Shown here in pieces: positions 6,033 to 9,536 of a DNA stretch of 9,536 nt. Under the pieces are notes generated by a model. It made no database searches and was not told where the DNA came from. It saw only the letters and a program-made list of their open reading frames with translations. A program made the translations under genes and the position numbers. The stretch is from NCBI GenBank assembly GCA_035280025.1, contig DATEGT010000040.1, positions 1 through 9,536 of the forward strand, in the 5' to 3' direction. This DNA is from VBDM01 sp035280025. GTDB lineage: Bacteria; Pseudomonadota; Gammaproteobacteria; Burkholderiales; SG8-39. Numbering within the stretch: the stretch's first letter is position 1; every line of letters starts with the position of its first letter.

Positions 6033-6809
6033 ATGCAGAAACCCAAGCGCGCCTCCGCAGAGCCCGGCAACGCACCGAAATCCGGAGGGAAAGTCCCCGC
6101 AGAGCGCATCGCCGATCTCGCCGCCGCGAGCCGCATCCTCGCCGCGCAGGGCGTGGTGGACGGATTCGGGCACGTATCGATGCGTCACCCCTCCGCGCCC
6201 GACCGTTACCTCATGGCGCGCGCGCTCGCGCCGGCGCTCGTAACGCCGAAGGACATCATCGAGTACGACCTCGCGAGCAGTCCCTGCAACGCCGCGGGCC
6301 CCCCGAGCTTCCTCGAGCGCTTCATCCACGGGGAGATCTACAAGGCGCGCCCCGAAATCATGGCGGTGGTTCACAGCCATTCCCCCTCGGTGATCCCCTT
6401 CGGGCTGGTCGACGTGCCGATGCGCGCGATGTTCCACAACGCGGCGTTCATCGCGGCGGGTGTGCCGGTGTTCGATATCCGCGAGAAATTCGGCGCCACC
6501 GACCTGCTGGTGAGCGACGCGGCGAAAGGCGTGGCGCTCGCGGCGATCATGGGAAGGCAAGACGTCGTGCTGATGCGCGCCCACGGCAGCGTCGCCTGCG
6601 GGGCCAGCCTCGAGACCGCGGTGTTCCGCGCGGTGTATACGGAAGTGAATGCGCGCATCCAGCATTGGACGGTCGCGCTGGGCGACGGCGCGCCCATCGC
6701 CGCGCTCGAGCCGGAGGAGGCGAGGCTCGCCGATGCGGTCAACCGGGGCGCCGGCGTGCGGGCCTGGCACCTGTGGCGTACCATGGTGCGCAGCCAGGTG
6801 AAATGGTAA
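6033..6809 (+). CDS. Class II aldolase/adducin family protein (first of pair)
   Basis: The 258-residue cytoplasmic metalloenzyme has the class II aldolase fold. Aligning with fuculose-1-phosphate aldolase spacing, the catalytic Glu is E95 (in FLERFIHGEIY), and the zinc ligands are H114 and H116 (VVHSHSPS) and H184 (MRAHGS). The substrate-loop signature GFGHVSMR is at 44-51. The family includes sugar-phosphate aldolases, a ribulose-5-phosphate epimerase and decarboxylases of aromatic or hydroxy acids. This subtype, with VSMRHP and RALAPALVT, is common in soil proteobacteria and usually not assigned. The first 20 residues are a charged, poorly conserved lead-in. The ATG at 6033 is preceded by AAGGTAAG. 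It is followed 10 bp later by a second, different member of the family, suggesting joint function or a hetero-oligomer. Confidence 0.93.
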   Translation: MQKPKRASAEPGNAPKSGGKVPAERIADLAAASRILAAQGVVDGFGHVSMRHPSAPDRYLMARALAPALVTPKDIIEYDLASSPCNAAGPPSFLERFIHGEIYKARPEIMAVVHSHSPSVIPFGLVDVPMRAMFHNAAFIAAGVPVFDIREKFGATDLLVSDAAKGVALAAIMGRQDVVLMRAHGSVACGASLETAVFRAVYTEVNARIQHWTVALGDGAPIAALEPEEARLADAVNRGAGVRAWHLWRTMVRSQVKW

Positions 6810-6819
6810 GGAGATCGGC

Positions 6820-7527
6820 ATGTCGCAACCCAAGCTGAAGGAAGTCGGCGGATCGCCCTCGCTGCCCGAGCTGAAGCAGCAGCTGGTCGACTGCATACGC
6901 ATGCTCGAGCGGTCCGACATCATCGACTACAACGGCCATTGCAGCATCCGCCTGGACGACGGCCGCGTCCTGATCAACATCGGCTCCTGCCAGCGTTCGA
7001 GCCTCACCGTAGAGGACATCTGCGTCATCGACCTCGAGGCGAACCAGCTCGAGGGCAAGGGCAACGCGCCGCTCGAGCGGCATCTGCACTGCGGCATCTA
7101 CCGCGTGCGCACGGACGTGAAGGCGATCGTGCACGCGCATCCGAAATGGTCGACTTTCCTGACCATGGTAGGAGAGAGCTACAAGCCGGTGTATGCGCAG
7201 GGCTCGCTCGTCCATCCGGTGCCGCTGCTCGATTCGCCCAACTCGATCAACAACCGCGCGATGGCCGACCGGCTCGCCGCGACGCTCGGTGATCGTCCCG
7301 CGGCGCTGATGAAGTCGCACGGCGCGGTGACGGTCGGCCGCGACATCGTCGAGGCCTTCGTGCTCGCGAACTACATGGAAGAGAATTCGTACCGCCAGTA
7401 CATGGCGCTGCAGATCGGCAAGCCCTACGTGTTCAGCGACGAGGAGATCGCGCTGTGCCGCGAGAAGCTGTGGAACGCCGGCCTGTTCAAGCGTACCTGG
7501 GATCACTTCCGGGCCAAGCTCGCCTGA
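6820..7527 (+). CDS. Class II aldolase/adducin family protein (second of pair)
   Basis: The 235-residue protein has the same fold as its upstream neighbour but is only distantly similar. By the same spacing, the catalytic Glu is E86 (LERHLHCGIY), and the zinc ligands are H105 and H107 (IVHAHPK) and H167 (KSHGAV). The N-terminal substrate loop reads YNGHCSIR (37-44), in place of GFGHVSMR. The enzyme therefore looks catalytically competent. The insert KPVYAQGSLVHPVPLLDSP and the YVFSDEEIALCREKLWN C-terminus resemble fuculose/ribulose-phosphate aldolase-type members often found in catabolic operons. GGAG (6810-6813) directly after the stop of the first gene gives a good ribosome site. The substrate is unknown; sugar-phosphate cleavage and hydroxy-acid decarboxylation are both possible. 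Confidence 0.92.
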   Translation: MSQPKLKEVGGSPSLPELKQQLVDCIRMLERSDIIDYNGHCSIRLDDGRVLINIGSCQRSSLTVEDICVIDLEANQLEGKGNAPLERHLHCGIYRVRTDVKAIVHAHPKWSTFLTMVGESYKPVYAQGSLVHPVPLLDSPNSINNRAMADRLAATLGDRPAALMKSHGAVTVGRDIVEAFVLANYMEENSYRQYMALQIGKPYVFSDEEIALCREKLWNAGLFKRTWDHFRAKLA

Positions 7528-7878
7528 ATGAGGCCGAAGGTCTACGGCATCAGGAACTGCGACACGATGAAGAAGGCGTTCGCGTGGCTGGACGCGAGGA
7601 AGATCGCCTTCGAGTTCCACGACTTCAAGAAGGACGGAGTTTCTCCGGGAAAGCTGAAGGAGTGGGCGGCGCGCGCGGGCTGGGAGAAGCTCGCGAACAC
7701 GCGCGGGCCGACCTGGCGCAGGATCCCCGAAGCGCAGCGGGCGAATCCGACCGAGGCGCGCGCGCTGGCGCTGCTCGCAGAGAACACGAGCGCGATCAGG
7801 CGCCCGATCGTCGAAGCCGGCTCGGCCCTGCTGATCGGCTTCGACCCCGGGGAGTTCGATTCGACGCTCGGGCGCTGA
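7528..7878 (+). CDS. YffB-like ArsC/Spx-fold thioredoxin-like protein
   Basis: The 116-residue product matches the YffB branch of the ArsC family. The N-terminal KVYGIRNCDTMKKAFAWLD carries the single active-site cysteine C11, and the later LANTRGPTWRRI and IRRPIVEAGSALLIGF segments are also family hallmarks. YffB proteins have a thioredoxin fold with an ArsC-like insertion and are proposed glutathione-dependent thiol reductases. The automated label arsenate reductase or Spx/MgsR regulator is often applied but not well supported. Length matches E. coli YffB. The ATG follows the upstream TGA with no intervening base and without a clear Shine-Dalgarno, so translation probably depends on termination-reinitiation. 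The family is often elsewhere next to dap genes, so its position behind aldolases is unusual. Confidence 0.92.
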   Translation: MRPKVYGIRNCDTMKKAFAWLDARKIAFEFHDFKKDGVSPGKLKEWAARAGWEKLANTRGPTWRRIPEAQRANPTEARALALLAENTSAIRRPIVEAGSALLIGFDPGEFDSTLGR

Positions 7879-7887
7879 GCCCTCAGC
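7874..7887. repeat. Short inverted repeat at the YffB-like gene stop
   Basis: GCTGAG and its reverse complement CTCAGC are separated by two bases and span the TGA stop codon. In RNA this would fold as a 5-bp stem with a 4-nt loop. It is short and may be chance in GC-rich DNA. Confidence 0.3.
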
Positions 7888-7919
7888 CCGAGCTGCCGCG
7901 CGGCTCCCGCGACCCGGCT

Positions 7920-7939
7920 GGGCGCGCTGCGGCGCGCCC
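7920..7939. terminator. GC-rich hairpin between convergent genes
   Basis: GGGCGCGC (7920-7927), a TGCG loop and GCGCGCCC (7932-7939) make a perfect 8-bp stem with a 4-nt loop. It lies in the 93-bp interval where the aldolase operon and the propeller gene converge, a usual place for a bidirectional terminator. There is no T-run on either side, so standard Rho-independent termination is doubtful; it may instead protect mRNA 3' ends. Confidence 0.45.
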
Positions 7940-7971
7940 ACGATGGATCCAGGCGCTCGCGGCCCGGCTCC

Positions 7972-8943
7972 TCATTTGAGCCTGTAGGCGAGGACCCTGG
8001 CCGGCGCCGCCCCGTTTGCGGGCGCCGCGACATACAGCGCATCGTCCTCCGTCACGATCAGCCCCGTGCGGGCGCGCGGTGCGGTCGGCACCGAGCCTAC
8101 GAACGCGTAGTGGTCCGGATCGTCCTGGCGCAGCACGTCGATGCGACCTTCGCCGCAGACGACGTAGACGCGCTTGAGCGCGGCGCTGTAGAAGATATCG
8201 TCCGTGTCCCCGCCGATCGGATGCCGGGCGACGACGCGCCCGGTGTCGATGTCGTAGACGAGCAGCAGGGCGGGCGCGCGCGTACCGACGAAAAGACGCC
8301 GGCCTGCTTCGTCGAGCGCCATCGGAAAGTTCGCGGCGGCCGGCACGCTCCAGCCCCCGATCACCGTGCGCTTGACGCGATCCACGACCGAGACCCGTCC
8401 GGCGGTGGGCACATTGACGAAGATGCGCGTCCCGCGCTTCTCGAGCTGGAACGACTCGGGATGACCCGGGAGCGCAATGTCGCCGCCGGACGCGCCGGTC
8501 AGGGCGTCGAGCAGCCGCAGCGCGCCGCTGCCGTAGCCGACGTACACCTTCCGAGCCTGAGCGTCGTAGCGGACGTTGTCGGCATCTTCCAGGCCGTTGA
8601 CGTGGCCGAGCAGAACGAGCGATTCCGAATCGAGGATGTCGACCCGGTTCTTGCCGCCGTTGGCGACGAACACCCGGTTGGTTTCGGCCACGTTCAGGAC
8701 GCCCTGAGGCTCGCCGAAGCCGTCGAGGCTGCGCTCGCGCTTGCGCGCGCCCGTGTCGAGCACTTCCAGCGTGTCGTTGCCGAGCGCCGCGACGAAAAGG
8801 CGGTGACGCTCGACGTCCACGCCGAAATGGTCGATCCGGCCCTTGACGCCGGGCATGGGGATGTCGGCGACCGATTGGGGAAGCACGGCCTGGGCGCTTG
8901 CCACGGCCGGGGGGAGGAGGAGGCATAAGAGCAACGATTTCAC
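7972..8943 (-). CDS. Secreted YncE-like seven-bladed beta-propeller
   Basis: The 323-residue product begins with a Sec signal peptide (hydrophobic LLLCLLLPPAVA, cleavage probably after ASA at 17 or AQA at 19), placing it in the periplasm. Seven repeats follow with spacing of about 42 residues, starting near 47, 88, 131, 172, 215, 256 and 299. Each has a small-hydrophobic strand and a turn, for example RLFVAALGNDTLEVLD, RVFVANGGKNRVDILD and RRLFVGTRAPALLLVYD. This is the YVTN/YncE propeller pattern. Such proteins bind ligands, DNA or partner proteins and usually have no catalytic site. GTG at 8943 is the start, overlapping the barrel gene stop in a GTGA; the ribosome site is weak, so coupling is likely. 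E. coli YncE has been linked to the adjacent outer-membrane receptor gene yncD, a parallel to the neighbour here. Confidence 0.9.
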   Translation of the reverse strand: MKSLLLCLLLPPAVASAQAVLPQSVADIPMPGVKGRIDHFGVDVERHRLFVAALGNDTLEVLDTGARKRERSLDGFGEPQGVLNVAETNRVFVANGGKNRVDILDSESLVLLGHVNGLEDADNVRYDAQARKVYVGYGSGALRLLDALTGASGGDIALPGHPESFQLEKRGTRIFVNVPTAGRVSVVDRVKRTVIGGWSVPAAANFPMALDEAGRRLFVGTRAPALLLVYDIDTGRVVARHPIGGDTDDIFYSAALKRVYVVCGEGRIDVLRQDDPDHYAFVGSVPTAPRARTGLIVTEDDALYVAAPANGAAPARVLAYRLK

Positions 8944-9536
8944 GATCGAGGTCCATTCTTGAAAGAGAGAGTCCAGGTGAGGCCGAGGCGGATTTCGCGT
9001 ATCGGCGCGTCACCCGCGTGAGCGAAGCGCAGGCCGAAGTCGAACGCGAGATCGTCCCGCGCCCGCCAGATCGCGCCGACGAGCCCCGAGGTCGTGCGCG
9101 GGCTCCCCGACGTCTGCTCGCCGAAGACCTCGGCGACCGGGCGCACAGCCCAGGCGTAGGGGCCTTCAAGGATCGCGCCGAGAAACATGTCCGGCTCGTG
9201 CTCGCGGTTCCACGCGAGCGCGGCGTTGAGGTGCAGCGTACCGGTTTTCCCGCGCTGCGAGACGATGCCGGCGAGCGAGGCGCCGGTCCCCGGCTGGCCG
9301 TGTACCTCGGGCAAGAGCACGCCGTACTCCGCGCCGACGCTAGGTCCTTCCCGATCCTGCAGCGCGCCCTCTCTCACCACCGACTTCACGAACACGCCGG
9401 TGTCGACGACAGAGGTGGTCGGCTCGCCGGCCGCCGGGTCCAGCAGGACCTGGCGCTGGCCTTCGAGAACGAGCTCGCTGCGCCACGGCAGGCCGAAGTT
9501 CGCGACGACTGCCGGCGCGACCCGGGAAGTGTCCTG
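8940..9536 (-). CDS. Outer-membrane beta-barrel-like protein, C-terminal part
   Basis: The frame is open from the right edge to a stop at 8940, giving 198 C-terminal residues; the true start is outside the window, so a GTG at 9395 is not the start. The chain alternates polar and hydrophobic residues with turns rich in Gly, Asp, Pro and Asn, as in transmembrane beta-strands: SELVLEGQRQVLL, GASLAGIVSQRG, TLHLNAALAWN, AWAVRPVAEVFGE, TSGLVGAIWRARDD, FDFGLRFAHAG and REIRLGLTWTLSF. The final strand ends in aromatic residues close to the C-terminus, like the outer-membrane insertion signal. It resembles proteins annotated as MetA-pathway phenol degradation or putative transporters, a loose assignment. 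It is coupled to the downstream propeller by a 4-bp overlap. Confidence 0.72.
   Translation of the reverse strand, partial: QDTSRVAPAVVANFGLPWRSELVLEGQRQVLLDPAAGEPTTSVVDTGVFVKSVVREGALQDREGPSVGAEYGVLLPEVHGQPGTGASLAGIVSQRGKTGTLHLNAALAWNREHEPDMFLGAILEGPYAWAVRPVAEVFGEQTSGSPRTTSGLVGAIWRARDDLAFDFGLRFAHAGDAPIREIRLGLTWTLSFKNGPRS

Noticed and set aside
5918..6838. 306-codon plus-strand frame overlapping the first aldolase
   Set aside because: It is a shifted frame of the aldolase gene with Arg-rich composition; the true frame carries all zinc ligands.
7528..7878. True arsenate reductase, linking this gene to the ArsR regulator
   Set aside because: The sequence follows the YffB branch, not ArsC; it is in a separate operon on the other strand, about 3.3 kb from arsR, and no arsenite pump is present.
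8895..8943. Lipoprotein signal in the propeller
   Set aside because: C7 lies early in the hydrophobic core without a proper lipobox, whereas an AXA cleavage site follows at residues 15-19.
7883..9169. 428-codon open frame on the minus strand
   Set aside because: It is an Arg/Pro-rich shadow of the propeller and barrel genes and has no recognisable domain.
9393..9395. GTG at 9395 as the start of the barrel gene
   Set aside because: The frame stays open with barrel-like strands (SELVLEGQRQVLL) to the right edge, so the gene begins outside the window.

Overview
This is a GC-rich, gene-dense bacterial chromosome window. Its gene families (YadG/YadH-type ABC exporter, YffB-like thioredoxin-fold protein, outer-membrane barrel, short coupled operons) point to a Gram-negative proteobacterium. 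A betaproteobacterium is most likely, but this is an inference from family content and codon use; no rRNA or marker gene is present. No tRNA, rRNA, CRISPR array, insertion sequence or phage gene was seen, and there is no gene-free stretch longer than about 120 bp.

Layout. (1) Positions 1-4229, minus strand: a run of six genes reading arsR -> tandem AHSA1/SRPBCC protein -> YCII (DGPF) protein -> DHA2-family MFS exporter -> VOC/PhnB-like protein -> second MFS transporter (cut by the left edge). Spacing is tight (17-bp overlap, 119 bp, 45 bp, 3 bp, 4-bp overlap), which suggests one transcription unit. It starts at a compact control region at 4230-4271, where a TTGACA -35 box, a plausible -10 and a perfect 24-bp palindrome touching the arsR start codon are stacked together. 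(2) 4268-5952, minus strand: a two-gene ABC exporter, ATPase then permease, coupled by a 4-bp overlap. The -35 box of the arsR promoter overlaps the permease stop codon. (3) 6033-7878, plus strand and divergent from the ABC genes: two different class II aldolase/adducin-family genes followed with no gap by a YffB/ArsC-fold gene. (4) 7972-9536, minus strand: an outer-membrane beta-barrel-like protein (5' end beyond the window) coupled by a 4-bp overlap to a secreted seven-bladed YncE-like beta-propeller. Regions 3 and 4 converge on a short interval with a strong GC hairpin at 7920-7939.

How the parts may work together. The left operon looks like a ligand-controlled efflux and small-molecule-handling unit. 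An ArsR repressor without an obvious metal-site CXC motif would bind its own palindrome and control several small folds (AHSA1, YCII, VOC) and two membrane transporters. The chemical signal cannot be read from the sequence. The aldolase pair probably cleaves or decarboxylates a small hydroxy-acid or sugar-phosphate substrate, and both proteins keep the zinc histidines and the catalytic glutamate. The barrel plus propeller pair is an envelope module of unknown cargo. The most notable sequence-level signals are the arsR operator/promoter, a 13-bp perfect stem inside the arsR coding region, and the internally duplicated SRPBCC protein.
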